The notes: a model not told the origin generated them from the letters alone. Positions 22,412 through 34,679 are shown, counted from the stretch's first letter. The stretch: 64,000 nt of DNA from Ziziphus jujuba (GCF_031755915.1 NC_083382.1:27752001-27816000), one strand, 5' to 3'. A program made the numbers and translations.

Positions 22412-25045
22412 GTGTTTCTTATATCTTAATAATACTATTAAATAAAATACATTGTTGTTATTGTTGTTGTTGTCCTGTGGGGTTATGTTTTTCAGTTTTA
22501 TCTGGTTAGAATAAAGGAGTAGAAATGCTTAATGCTACTCCATCAGTCTCCATTAGTCTGTTTTTAGTAATAGAAGGGTTCTATCGCAGATTTAGACGCC
22601 ATCCATTATTGCTTTTGATTGGCAAATGTTGAACCACTTATATGGAATTGTCGTTTTTGTTTTGTTATTTTTATGGTGTGTGATGTGATGTTAGCAGGGT
22701 TTTATGGCAGACAGCAGTTCTGAAGAATTATCATTTGTATTTGATTATTTTATGATATTTGATGTGATGCTAGCTGGTATTGGATATATAATATTTATTT
22801 TAATCTTTCTAATATTATTAATTTTATAATGATGGAAAGAGAAGTCTTTCTGGAAGTTGGCTTATTAAAGTTTCACCTCAAATTTTTGGAGCACTTAGAG
22901 AAACTCACAAAATGGATGAGAGGTGTCCATCAACGGGAAAGTTGAATAAATGACTCAATTATTTAGGTTCTTAAAGAAATATAACCCCTTCTTTGGAAGA
23001 AGAGGTATTTAAGTCTTAGTGTACCCTTATTTATAGACTATATTTAAAACACGTTTATTCCATAATTTTTCGACTTTTCCACGCTTCTTCTTCATCTTCA
23101 TCTTCTATTTTCTAATTTTTTGGCTGAATCTGTCATTTATTATTGACTTTGAAAGGTTTTCACTAGCATCAACCTTGTCATTGTTGATTTTGTAACGTTT
23201 TCATTGGCACAATATATTTTCATCTTGACTTTTAAATGTTCAAAATACATCAAAAATAGACCCGTGCTGTTTCACGTTTTGTTGAAATAAATATTTTATT
23301 AGTTGTGTTTGTACTTCTAATTATTCTTGGGTGGGTTTTGCTAATATTATTGTTGGAATAACAATGTCATTTGTGAAGTTTGACTTTTAATAGTGTTTGG
23401 AATCTAGATTTTAATTTTAGGGTTATAAAAGAGTAATAGTTTCATTAAGATGACTTGAAGGTTTTATAAATTACTATTAGAAAATATAATAATAATAATA
23501 ATAATTTTTATTTTTATAAGGTTTGGACATTGAAAATGAAGTTTTCTTGTTTCAAAAATCCGGTTGAGTAATTCTCTATGGTAATACTCTCCCCTAGTAG
23601 AGTAATTCTACATTAGAGTATTACATTACTCTGATATAATATTAATCTACTATGGTAGTATACGTAATTCTAAATACAGTCGAGTATTACACTATAGTAG
23701 TATACTGTAGTAGTGTAAATTAACAACTTTATTGCAGCAATACTTTACTGTGGTGATACTGTAAATTAATTAACTTTTCTAATTTTTGAAGTTTTAATTT
23801 TTTTTGTTATTTACGTAAATATTTTTTTTTTCAAATAATTTGTGTTGAATTTATATATTATATATATTACAGGTATGATTGAAGTCTTTATTATCTTTTG
23901 GTGTGGTGAAGAATGGATTACTTAAGAAAACAAGTTTGCTTATAATGGGTTTAGAATAAGTGCTTTATTTGTTTCTTCTTCAATTAGAATAAAGTTGAGA
24001 TTCTAGTATAGTTTTCATGTACCAACCCTTCAAAATAGAGATAACAATGATGATGATGTCAATTTTTTTTTTTAATTTCAGAGGATATAGAAGCCTCTTC
24101 CAGAACGTCATAGTGTATTTTTGTAAAAGAGAAGAGAAGACTTGTATCTCATGGTTTGGAGATTAAGATAAGATTTGGAATAATAAAAGGTTTGAGTAGA
24201 TGCAACAAACTTCCAAAACATAGCTTAACTTTTAATTTTAAGAAGACCGAAGTCGGCAACAAGAGGAAGAAGAATAAGTGTGGAAATTTTGGAATAGAAG
24301 TGTTTTAATATATTTCTATAAAGAAGGGAATATTGGTATATTCACATTGATAAAAAGAGTTATATATTTCATTAGAGCCTTTATTTTTACTTCTTGAAAT
24401 TCTTGGAAGAGGGTGGTGTATTTCAAATGTCTCTTCACATTTGCTGCTTTTAGGTGGCATAATTGCAACGCAATGAGCATTTAGACGGGACCAATAAGGC
24501 AGCAGAGCTGTCAAACTTGATCAGCAAGTGAAAAAATATATATATAAAAAACAGGCTGGAAAATGCTGGCAAGTGCCAGAAGAAAGATATAAAGCTACTT
24601 TTCCAAGAAATGGGTCCAAATACTGTTACTATGATAACCCAACTTGTCATGAATTTTAAATTGTTTCCACGGCATCCAACGAATGCTTAATGTCGAGGAA
24701 GTCAAATGGGTTACAATTTATATAGTTGATTTCAGATTCATAACAAAGTATACAAGCTTGGTAGGAATATTATAATTAAATAAATCCACTGAAAATTTTT
24801 GATTAAGGTGCCAAAAATCCAGACATAGAATGAACGCTTGCATCCTACTGAGCAAGTGAGAACCGCCTGATCTCAAATATAAATAAGAAAAAATGTTGAC
24901 TATGGTTGTATGATGCAACAATGAAATTGTAAAGGCTGAAAGGGTAATGTGAAGGAGCCCTATGCTTCTAATGTTCTAACCCTTCAGCATAAAATGCACA
25001 ATTCTACAGCATCTAGTGACTTTTTGTAGAAAGCATACGCAACTT
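22412..25045. other. Intergenic between convergent SAMDC and the RRP7-like gene
   Basis: The first 150 bp are the SAMDC 3' untranslated region, with TTGTTGTTGTTG near 22454-22472. The rest is AT-rich with no believable frame. A patch of short self-complementary words at 23570-23770 is listed separately. The last 150 bp should be the 3' end of the RRP7-like gene. Confidence 0.5.
23565..23770. repeat. Patch of GTATTAC/GTAATAC inverted words
   Basis: AGAGTAAT (about 23599) and ATTACTCT (about 23625) can pair. GTAATACTC, GAGTATTAC, TAGTAGTATAC and TACTGTAG recur through about 200 bp. The DNA could fold into several short hairpins. It may be the remains of a palindromic MITE; no borders were found. 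Confidence 0.35.
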
Positions 25046-28000
25046 TCAGTATGGACGAAACTTCCTAGCTGCTCGGAGCTGCTGTATACGCTTTTTGTCC
25101 TCCTCAAATTTGCTTTGCAACATCATAATCTCTGCAAGGAAATCAATATACATTCTTGGTTTCAATAGTTGATAGACATCATGAGCGACTGCAGATTGAT
25201 GCTCCTAGGATCAAGCAAGCTTACAGCTAAAACATCTTCGAACTAAAATCTAATGAAAAATAGAAAAGAAACCTACGGATGAACAAATGATCATATAACA
25301 ACAGGAACAAATAAACAGAAATATATTCTTTTTTCCCGAGGTTTAAGTTAAAAGTTTCATATTCAGTCTTCAAAAATATGCTTTAACAGTTAAAGTAAAA
25401 AGTGGTTGAATCAGATAGCACATTAATAGTTTACAAAATAGAGTCATCATACCATTCCTCTGGGCTTCCTTTCTTTGGAACCGGTAGAAATTGAGCCCAA
25501 CACTTTTGTCCTTCTTTTTGGCCATCTTGTCCTCCACAGCTGCCTGGGCAACAGAGCCTACAGTAACTCCACTTTCAACATCTGTAGTCTTTTTCCTTCC
25601 TTTATGATGTGTGACAACAGTCCATCCCCCTTCTGCAGCTTGGGCTTCTCTTTCTTTTCTTTCCTGCATTGTGCCAAAAAAACATAACCTGAGGATGACC
25701 CACATGGTCTCAAGATGAAAAGACTATAGAATATGCATAACCAATTTATGCATTAATTTAAGGAGCATGCACTAAAAATTTAACCAACATAAGATCAAAG
25801 ATCGGTAAAATGGGAATAACATGCAGAAATACCAAGACAGAAGTATAATACTGGAATTTGTCTTATACCATCATGAATAAATTTGTAGAACAGGTACACA
25901 AAAAACCATATAGTCCATCCAGTTTTTCATACAAGCAAACAATTGAAATGCAAAGAAAACACATTTTAGTTTACGGAACAAGTAAACCTCACTTGACTTT
26001 CAGCAGGAGAATTTATATGCACATGTGAGTGGCAGTTCTAGGAGGGAAATACGTTAAGGGAAATTAAAATAAAAATAAATTAAGAATCGTTGTAAGGGAA
26101 AAATTTACCTGTTCCAATTGTTCCTCATGAGCAGTTAAAAATTCATCTATCTTTTGTTGCAGTATATCTAGCCCTTGTCTACTTTGATAGTAGTCCTTAA
26201 TCCACTCTGCAGTTTGTAGAACTCTTAATAAGAAAACAAATACTAAAGTGTGCCACCAAATGTTAAAGAAAAATATATCTCAAAATTAATCCCCATAGAA
26301 TGTAGGAAAATGATGATAAACCGAAATAGATATAAACAGAACAAGGAAAAATAATGGCAGTATAGGTTTAATAGATCATGTTTAACACCACTAAAAGAAG
26401 ACACGCTGAGCTCAAAATCCAGCGAACACATGCATTAAATTCTGCAGCTATTCGAAGATTTAAAATGTTTTTCTGGCTTCAGATTACTTTAAGCATACAA
26501 AAAAAAAAAAAAAAAAAAAACATTATATATAATAAGTCATACTTTTCATTCCTTTTGAGTCATCTTCATCGCCTGAAGAGATAAGATAGACATCACTCTT
26601 ATAAGCTCCTCCTTCCTCTTTCTTTGACTTGTCAGCCTCTTTTGATGAATCATGTTCCCTCTTTTTCTTTTTCTTACCTTCCTTTGACTTGCCTACATTT
26701 TAAATTTTGTTTATCTATTGTAGCCAGAATCTGAGCAAATGAACATAGGTAATACTCCACACTCAGCATATCATACCTTTCATCCCTTGCAAGCAGTCCT
26801 CATCTGCTAAAGAGACATGAGAAACCTCATTCATATCAGCTTGTCCTCCTCTGTCCAGCCCCACATTCTTCTTTGTTGAACTCTGTTCCTTCCTTCTTTT
26901 TTTCCTAGCTTTCTTTGAGTCTCCTATAAGAAAAGGAATACTGATTGATAGATGAATTTTAAAGTATAACTACAAATAATGTAATCAGATGACACTTTTC
27001 TCAGATGAAACAAGGATCATCAGTTCTGAATACATAATCTTTCTCAAGGTCATGTACGTTCTATTCTATGACACTGCCATCCAATGAAAACCAAGACTTC
27101 CATGTCTGTGATTCCACCAACCACTCAACAATAAGATTTGACCAACCAGAATTGTAGGATAGAAAAATACGCATGATGCTTGATAGTGCCAATCCAATTC
27201 TTTTAGAATTTAATGAAGAAAATAAAGAGTAATGACATGAGCTAGCATATTAAAAAAAAAAACGAAGCAAAATTTTGCATTGATATTGATAATTTCAATC
27301 ATACCCCAGAACCAACCAAGATAAAAGTCCACTAAATGCACAAATATCATCAAAGCGCATGTAATTCTAAACACTCATGAAAAGATAATACAAAACCAAG
27401 GGTCATTTGCAGGAATAAAGTATTTACACATAAATGCGACAAATTATCTGTAAGTATACCATTTTGTTTCTCAAAACCATCACTGGTCTCAGTATTAACA
27501 GGATCAATCTTGAAAACAGAGCTGCTATTCTCCAAGCTCTTGAATTTTTTCTTCTTGGGTGATTTTGGTCCTTTTCCTTTTTTGGCTGTTTTTGTTGAGT
27601 TATCATCTGAAAGAACGAAAAGAAGCAAACAAGAGAAGATTAGCCAACTATATAAGTAATCCTTCAAACCACTTGAATAAAAAATCCCTATTACCTTCAG
27701 TGCTTATCTGAACAACTTTGCCAATGTCAACATTCTTTTGTCTCTCTCTTTTTCTTTTTGTTTTCTCTGTAGTTTGGTTCTTCACAATTTCTACATCTGT
27801 ATTCAACTTTCTACCTGGAGAAAAAAAAAGATATACAGGATGTAAGATGGTCCTGACAAATTTCAATGAACATTGTAGTGCCTCGTAACTCTCTTCCATT
27901 TAAAACATTTCAATCAATTATAGAGTAGTTCCATCTAGTGTAGTATCTCCAAGATGGGATGTGACTATGGATCAGCTTATTGGGTATAAGTTGTCATTCT

Positions 28001-29012
28001 AAAATTAGGAGTTGTTGGAGAAACAAATGCAGCATTGTCTTCCAATAAATTTATATTTATATCAAATTGCAGCTCTTTTCCCTTCGATTTCTCCCACTCA
28101 ATTTTATTGAAGTTAAATTTCACACTGATCAAGATGAAATCACGCAACCTAATGAGTTGTCAGCTAAATATTATTTCTGAGTATGCTCACGAGGTACACA
28201 ATAAAAAAGAAACTTATTATATGACTATTCAAGTGATAAATTCAAAACTATCAGCTCGTCTGGCACACTCTAGCCTCCCAATAATCCTTTCTCGCTACCA
28301 GCTTCTCATTCTGTGGTGCTGTAAAATAATGGTGTAGGAATTGAGGATAGTTTTTAGCGTCAATTTGAGTGCAAAAGTTGAAAAAAAGGATACACTTTTG
28401 ACACTGCATTGGAAACAAGTTGCACTCAGTTTTTCTCTTACCATCCATTTTTTGCACTCAATATGTTGCAAGCTACAGAGGTACATCGAAATAGCCTTTT
28501 ACTAAAACAACTAACAATCTCAGGAACAGCAAGTACCAAAATCATGGTTACAAAATCATACGAGATTCTTTTGCCAAATCCATTGTTGGAAAAGCATAAA
28601 AAAAGGGTGCTAATAAATAATATTCGACCCTAAATTAATTGACAGAATGCAAGCACTCCTAATCGTTGTGACTACCCTTATTTTCCTATATTGGAGATTT
28701 GTGCATACCAATCTTTCTTTCAAAGATTGACAAAAACCCATTTTTTGAGTTAAAAACACATAAAAGCACTGACTTACTAACCTGAACCCACAACCCAAAA
28801 AGTCGTTACATAAGCAAAGAGAGACACAGAAAACCATTCCCATGAAATTAGAGAATGATATATATCCTCAACAACAAAGTTAAAAATCAATCCAAACAAA
28901 AACTTTAAAAAAAAAAAAATTTGAAAGACAAACCCTTTTCGAGTAGCTTCTTGTTTTTTAAAGGAGACTTCTTATTCTTCTTCTTCTTCTTGTGCAAGTC
29001 GTTGTTTGCCAT
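25046..29012 (-). CDS. Lysine-rich nuclear protein with RRP7-type C-terminus (At5g38720 type)
   Basis: Eight exons, 29012-28934, 27814-27695, 27606-27460, 26923-26777, 26692-26543, 26221-26109, 25663-25453 and 25131-25046, join to 351 codons. Exon 6 has a second possible acceptor (CTGCAG, start near 26206) that also keeps frame and drops five residues. The N-terminal 215 residues are lysine blocks alternating with acidic or serine stretches, typical of nucleolar proteins. The last hundred residues hold GGWTVVTHHKGRKKTT, SVGLNFYRFQRKEAQRN and FEEDKKRIQQLRAARKFRPY, the C-terminal domain of ribosomal RNA-processing protein 7, a small-subunit (UTP-C/CURI) biogenesis factor in yeast. The RNA-binding N-terminal part of yeast Rrp7 is not evident. 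Exons 2-5 are all phase 1-1, and exons 4 and 5 resemble each other. A role in pre-rRNA processing is inferred from the domain alone. Confidence 0.85.
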
Positions 29013-29666
29013 GGTAGAGCTTTTTCCCTCTCTGCACTTCTTAATTCTTATTCAGAAAAATATAAGAGCAGCTGCAGCAGCATACACACTTCTGCTGGCT
29101 TTTACTTCATGAATATGGGGCTCCCTGTTTGAGGAGGCGAACAAATATCGGGTCGGGTCGGGTCAAAGTTTTGCACCTGTACGGATACTTGGATTGGTGG
29201 TAGCCGTTCATTTAATCTAACGGTTAAAGAGATGGGTAAAAATGTCAAAGTGTAGTCGACTTCCAAAATCACGCTCGTCACGTTCTCACTGCCTTCGATG
29301 GCTTCGTTGCTCTGCTTCTTTCTTGTGCTTCTGTGGCTGTGTAGCTGCTGATAAATACTCCATCCCCTTCTTCTTCTTCTTCTTTTTGTTTTACTTTTTA
29401 TCATTGCTTTTCATTAATGTTGGTCGCGAAGCAGAGCAGACACTTTTTAGTTTGTTTCGCACTACCATGAATCGCATCCTTTATGGTGCTCTACAATCCA
29501 CCAGCATCAGTCGTGGGGAAATTTGCTTTTGTTTATGGGGATACACTAAGGCAAACGAAAAGTCTATTCGTTTATTTATTGTTGTTTAAGGCAAGCCCAA
29601 TCCAAAGTTCACAATTTTTTTTCTTTGTTTCAAAATTCACTCAGGGGATTCTTTCTTTTTCATTGA
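29013..29666. promoter_or_regulatory. Short divergent promoter region
   Basis: Only 654 bp separate the start codons of the RRP7-like gene (minus) and the PPR gene (plus). No clear TATA box is seen for either, which suits housekeeping organelle and ribosome genes. GGTCGGGTCGGGTC lies at about 29150, and TTCTTC repeats near 29370 could be in the PPR leader. A shared bidirectional promoter is an inference. Confidence 0.4.
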
Positions 29667-31436
29667 ATGGCTGGTTTGGTTTCTTTGCCTGGTGAGACCC
29701 AATTCATTCAAAGTGTTTGTAGCATTGTAATCAAGGGTCATTGGAACAAGCTGTTCAATCCCAAGACGGGTTTTTGTTTCAATTCAACAGCCATCCAGCA
29801 AGTTCTCCTTCAACTCTCTCGTTATGGCTATGTTTCTCTTTCTTGGGATTTCTTCAAATGGGTTGAATCGATACCCAATTCCAATTACAAGCACTCCTTG
29901 CAGTGCTCTTGGACCATGATTCACATACTCACCAAGCACAGGCATTTCAGATCTGCACAAGAACTGCTTGAAAAAATTTCCCTTAAGGATTTCTTGTCTT
30001 CTTCGTCGGTTCTGAATGTTTTGGTCAGTACCCACGATGATTTGGATGCAAATTCACAGATTTTGAGCTGGCTTTTGATATTTTATGCGAATATGAAGAT
30101 GACCCAGGATGCAATTCAGGTTTTTGAGCACATGAGGTTACATGGGTTTAAGCCTCATTTGCATGCTTGTACGGTTCTTTTGAATTCTTTGGTTAAGGAT
30201 AGGTTGACTGATATGGTATGGAAAGTTTACAAGAAGATGGTTAAAATTGGGGTTGTTCCGAATATTCACATATACAATGTGTTGATTCATGCCTGTAGCA
30301 AGTCTGGGGATGCAGAGAAGGCTGAAGGTTTAGTTAGTGAGATGGAATCGAAGTGTGTTTTTCCTGATCTTTTCACATATAATACATTAATCTCACTGTA
30401 TTGCAAAAAGGGTATGCACTATGAAGCTTTATCTGTTCAAGATAGAATGGAAAGAACAGGAGTAAATCCTGATATTGTTACTTATAATTCCCTAATTTAT
30501 GGATTTTGTAGAGAAGGAAAGATGAGAGAAGCTGTAAGGCTTTTCCGAGAAATCAAAGGTGCCAAACCTAATCATGTAACATACACCACTTTAATAGATG
30601 GATATTGTAGAGTGAACGACCTTGAAGAAGCTTTGAGGTTGCGTGAGGTTATGGAGGCCAAGGGCCTGTTCCTTGGAGTTGTTACCTATAATTCAATTCT
30701 CCGCATGTTGTGTAAAGAAGGCAGGATAAGAGATGCAAATAAACTTTTGAATGAGATGAGTGAAAGGCAAATTGAACCTGACAATGTCACTTGTAACACA
30801 TTGATAAATGCTTATTGCAAGATAGGTGATATGGTATCTGCCTTGAAGGTGAAGAACAAAATGCTCGAGGCTGGATTAAAACTCGACCAGTTCACGTACA
30901 AAGCACTGATTCATGGATTCTGCAAGCTGCAGGAGATGGATAGCGCCAAAGAGGTTTTATTTTCCATGCTTGATGCTGGATTTTCCCCTAATTATTCCAT
31001 ATATTCATGGATTGTAGATGGTTATTGCAACCAAGAGAATGAGGATGCAGTAATAAGGCTCCTAGATGAATTTGTGAAAAGAGGTCTTTGTGTTGAGGTT
31101 TCACTGTACAGGGCACTAATAAGAAGGTTATGTAAAAGAGAAAGGCTTGATTGTGCTGAAAAAATATTCAAGCTTATGCAGGGGAAAAAATTATTAGGAG
31201 ATAGTGTCATATACACCAGTCTGGCTTATGCTTACATGAAAGCAGGGAAGTCAAGTGTTGCTACAGTGATGTTAGATGAAATGTATAATAGGAGGTTGCT
31301 GATAACACGTAAGATATATGAATGTTTCAATGCTTCTTATGCTAGTGATTATGATATTATACGCGTCTTTTGGGATCATGTCATCGAGAGGGGCCTGATG
31401 TCAAAAGGTATCATCAACAAAATGCAGCAGTCATGA
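29667..31436 (+). CDS. P-class pentatricopeptide repeat protein (At5g38730 type)
   Basis: An intronless frame of 589 residues. About eleven 35-residue PPR motifs run from residue 150 to 560, for example TYNTLISLYCKKGMHYEA, TYNSLIYGFCREGKMREA, TYTTLIDGYCRVNDLEEA and TYKALIHGFCKLQEMDSA. There is no E, DYW or SMR tail, so this is the P class, which binds organelle RNA and affects its stability, splicing or translation. The first 30 residues contain no strong presequence pattern. Its place next to the RRP7-like gene and near a ProDH gene fits Arabidopsis At5g38730, which has nearly the same length. RNA target and compartment are unknown. ATG 29667 is the first in-frame start. Confidence 0.93.
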   Translation: MAGLVSLPGETQFIQSVCSIVIKGHWNKLFNPKTGFCFNSTAIQQVLLQLSRYGYVSLSWDFFKWVESIPNSNYKHSLQCSWTMIHILTKHRHFRSAQELLEKISLKDFLSSSSVLNVLVSTHDDLDANSQILSWLLIFYANMKMTQDAIQVFEHMRLHGFKPHLHACTVLLNSLVKDRLTDMVWKVYKKMVKIGVVPNIHIYNVLIHACSKSGDAEKAEGLVSEMESKCVFPDLFTYNTLISLYCKKGMHYEALSVQDRMERTGVNPDIVTYNSLIYGFCREGKMREAVRLFREIKGAKPNHVTYTTLIDGYCRVNDLEEALRLREVMEAKGLFLGVVTYNSILRMLCKEGRIRDANKLLNEMSERQIEPDNVTCNTLINAYCKIGDMVSALKVKNKMLEAGLKLDQFTYKALIHGFCKLQEMDSAKEVLFSMLDAGFSPNYSIYSWIVDGYCNQENEDAVIRLLDEFVKRGLCVEVSLYRALIRRLCKRERLDCAEKIFKLMQGKKLLGDSVIYTSLAYAYMKAGKSSVATVMLDEMYNRRLLITRKIYECFNASYASDYDIIRVFWDHVIERGLMSKGIINKMQQS

Positions 31437-32737
31437 AACAACATGGAAGACATTGCAGAATCGATGTTTTACTTTCCTCAAGCAACACAATTTCCCTAAA
31501 CTCCCTTTTCAATATGTTGCTTACACAGATACAATGTTCCAAATTTGGTAGTTTATCAGTCAAATATCAAATTTGGAAACAATCTTTTGACATGCTGGAT
31601 GGATTTTATATTCATGAATTCATACCTCTGCTCATCAAGTATTTATATGCAACCTTTGATGGCGGGCTCGGGCCTCAACTGCAAAGTTTGAGACAGTGTT
31701 TCTACCTGATAGATCACAGAGCCTATTTTGATTGCATTCTGAGTTGGGTCATTTCAAGCACAAAAGATGAAGGATTAGTGCTTTATGTTCTACAATGCAT
31801 ATGACTCCAATTGAGGCTAGGAAAGATTTGAAATGCAGCCATAAGCACGGCAGCATGGTCAGCTTCCTAGATGGCGATGTTCCTTTATGGCACCAATTTC
31901 TCTAAAGTAGATGTTCTGGTTCTCACCCTGGTCAAAGATTTTGGATATTTTCTCCCTCACATAAAAGTCTGCAATGGGGTAAAAATTTGTGGCTTTCGCT
32001 TAGCAGAAAATTTTTGAATTTGGAGTGGATTCTAGTCCACCGAAAGGGCTGGCTAAAGGCAAGACCTTTGGCATGGGCCTCATACAAAGGACCCAAAATA
32101 AAACATACGATGTATCGTACTTTTTGTAATTACTGGTCTTTAATTTTCTTTTTTTCTAATAAAACAGGTTAATTTTTTTCTTCTTAGAAACATTTTTTTT
32201 TTCTACAATTTTTTTTTTGGTTAGAAACTTAAAGATGGGTAACATTTTATTCTTTATTTCAAAAATTAAATGTTAGCTTCGTTACTTACTTTTAAGAATA
32301 ATTTTTTAAAACAAAAATTAAAATTTAATGTTATTCTTGAAATTGGGCTGAAGATGTTTAGGCCTACTTGAAAAAATGTATAGGATAATCAAATATTAGA
32401 AACATATTAAATGTATCAAAATAATTCTTTGTCAAGGTGACTTGTATAATACCCTTTTGGGACAACCAGTTAATAATGATGATAAGGCTTGCCTAAGAAA
32501 ATAGTTTTCTTTATAAGATCGTTCCATTAAATCAGAAAAATTAGGTAAATTATTTAATAAACAAATGAAAGGAAAAGAGACAGAAAAAAAAAAATTGCAA
32601 AAAGATTTTGTGCAATGTCAGCAATCCCCCTTTTCTATTTTTCCTTTAATTGGTTGTTGCTAACTATTTTCATGAAGATATTTAAACAACCATGTTGATA
32701 AATACATTTTGTTCTCTTATTATTATTCAGACTACAA

Positions 32738-32785
32738 TCTATATAATATATGAAAGAAGAAGAATATGCGCCACGTGTCAGCATA
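32738..32785 (+). mobile_element. Helitron-like 5' terminus
   Basis: After an A the sequence begins TCTATATAATATATGAAAG and reaches GCCACGTGTCAGC within 45 bp. Plant non-autonomous Helitrons commonly start with TC followed by a TATATAATA-type word and a nearby CACGTG motif, and insert between A and T. The matching 3' end (hairpin then CTRR before T) was not found with confidence, so the extent is unknown. Confidence 0.3.
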
Positions 32786-32864
32786 CCTTTTTTCCAAATT
32801 TTCTTCAAAATCATCTTTTTTATTTTTATTTAATTTATTAATTTATTATTTATTTATGGTGCAT

Positions 32865-33627
32865 ATAATGTAAAGTATTTATTTTTTAAATTTGAAAATC
32901 AAAGTAAAAAATTTGGAATAATCTTTGTGTACAAAAATGTTCATATAATATAATTTTTAATTTATACAGTTAGTGGAATTGTCATACACATAATTGCATT
33001 GTTATTCAACTTTTACCATACATGAAATTGCCATACATAGAATATATTCTTATTTTTATCTTATTTATTTACTTATGGTGCATAAAATGTGAGGTATTTA
33101 TTTTTTAATTTATGTAAATGGCAGTTTTTTTTTGTTACAGTTAGTGAAATTGTCATACACGAAATTGCTTTATTATACAGTTTTTACCATACACGGCATT
33201 GCCATACATGGGATTGCATTATTATACAGTTTTTACCATATAATGTGAGGTATTTATTTTTTAAATTTGGAAATCAAAATAAAAAAATTCGGGACAATCT
33301 TTGTGTACAAAAAGGTTCATATAATGAAATTTAAATTTATACAGTTAGTGGAATTGCCATACACAAAATTGCATTGTTATTCAGCTTCTACCGTACATGA
33401 AATTGCCATAATGGAATTTATTCTTATTTTTATTTTATTTATTTACTTAAGGTGCTTAAAATGTGAGGTATTTATTTTTTAATTTATGTATATGGTAGTT
33501 TTTTTTTTTTTTTTTTTAGTTACAGTTAGTGGAATTGTCATACACGAAATTGCATTGTTATACAGTTTTTACCGTACACAGAATTGCTATACATGGAATT
33601 GCATTATTATACAATTTTTACTATATA
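32865..33627. repeat. Two-copy tandem repeat of about 375 bp with internal short repeats
   Basis: Copy 1 is about 32865-33240 and copy 2 about 33241-33627. Three anchors recur at an offset of 374-375 bp: ATAATGTRARGTATTTATT, TTATACAGTTAGTGGAATTG and the CTTAWGGTGC block. Each copy ends in several rounds of a shorter unit made of GAATTGCATTATTATACAG and TTTTTACCATA. A diverged part copy lies at 34565-34665. It is not coding on either strand. Confidence 0.75.
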
Positions 33628-33715
33628 CGGAATTGCATTATTATACAGTTTTTACCATATATGGAATTGCATTATTATATGTAATAGAATTGCATTATTA
33701 TAGTTACTTTTTGAA
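33628..33715. repeat. Extra copies of the GAATTGCATTATTATA unit
   Basis: At least three more copies of the short unit follow the second long repeat, with decreasing spacing. They indicate local amplification of the short unit independent of the long one. Confidence 0.6.
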
Positions 33716-34679
33716 ATAAATTTAAAATAAATAAAATATATGATTTTATATTTATCAAATAAGTCAAATATATTTAACTATAAATAACTAGGTGCTACCT
33801 TCCGGTTATTTAAAATTTTGGTATTCAATACTATATTGGATTTTATTCTCTCATATTTCTGTTTTAGTTATTAAATTTTTTTTATTTATTTAATTTCAGT
33901 TTATTTTCTTTTTTTGATGGATCCTCATAAAAATCATCTTAATCATGAGGATGTACATGAACCATTCTATGGATTTTTGATTGAAGATGATGATGTTGCT
34001 GTGGAAATTGATGGAAAAGAAGGAAAATTTCTAAATGAAGAATTCTCACTGATTATAGATTTACCTATATCTATCAACTTTTTCAAGAGGATAGAGAACA
34101 AAAAGATAAAAAGGAAAAGACATAAGAAATAAAAGATTATTTAAACCAAGAGCATGTAAGAAAGAAGAGTATGATAGTTCTGGCAATAAGGTGGTATCGA
34201 AATTCTCGAATATTGTGACAACTTCATTGAACAAGAAGCAATTTAGGAAGATGAAGCATTTGTCCTAGACATTATAATTATTTTTTATGTTTGATTTTTC
34301 ACATTGGAATCTATTATGTTTATTGGGATTGAAATAAAAAAAATGGTTTTATTTTAGTTATTATAAATTTTGTTTTTGTGGTTGGTCTATATAATTAATC
34401 TATATATTTGAAAAATAATATTCGTTTTTGTTGTTTTAGCTTTCAAATAAACCTATAAACCTCTTTCTATTATTATTATATATAGTTTCATTCAACAAAC
34501 ACAATGAAATGATCCAAGCGTGCACCGATCATATATATAAAAAATTCTATAAAAAAATTATTTGTGATGCATATAATGTGAGGTATTTATTTTTAAAATT
34601 TGGAAATCAAAGTTAAAAATATGGGATAATTGTCTTTATGTATAAAAAATTTCATATAATAACCCTTATCTTTAGGTTT

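Noticed and set aside
31370..31804. 144-codon frame overlapping the end of the first PPR gene
   Set aside because: It starts inside the PPR frame in another phase and has no domain; probably 3' untranslated sequence.
33914..34132. 72-codon frame with acidic centre and KKIKRKRHKK end
   Set aside because: It could be a small captured gene piece, but it sits in a repeat block and matches nothing I recognise. Not annotated as a gene.
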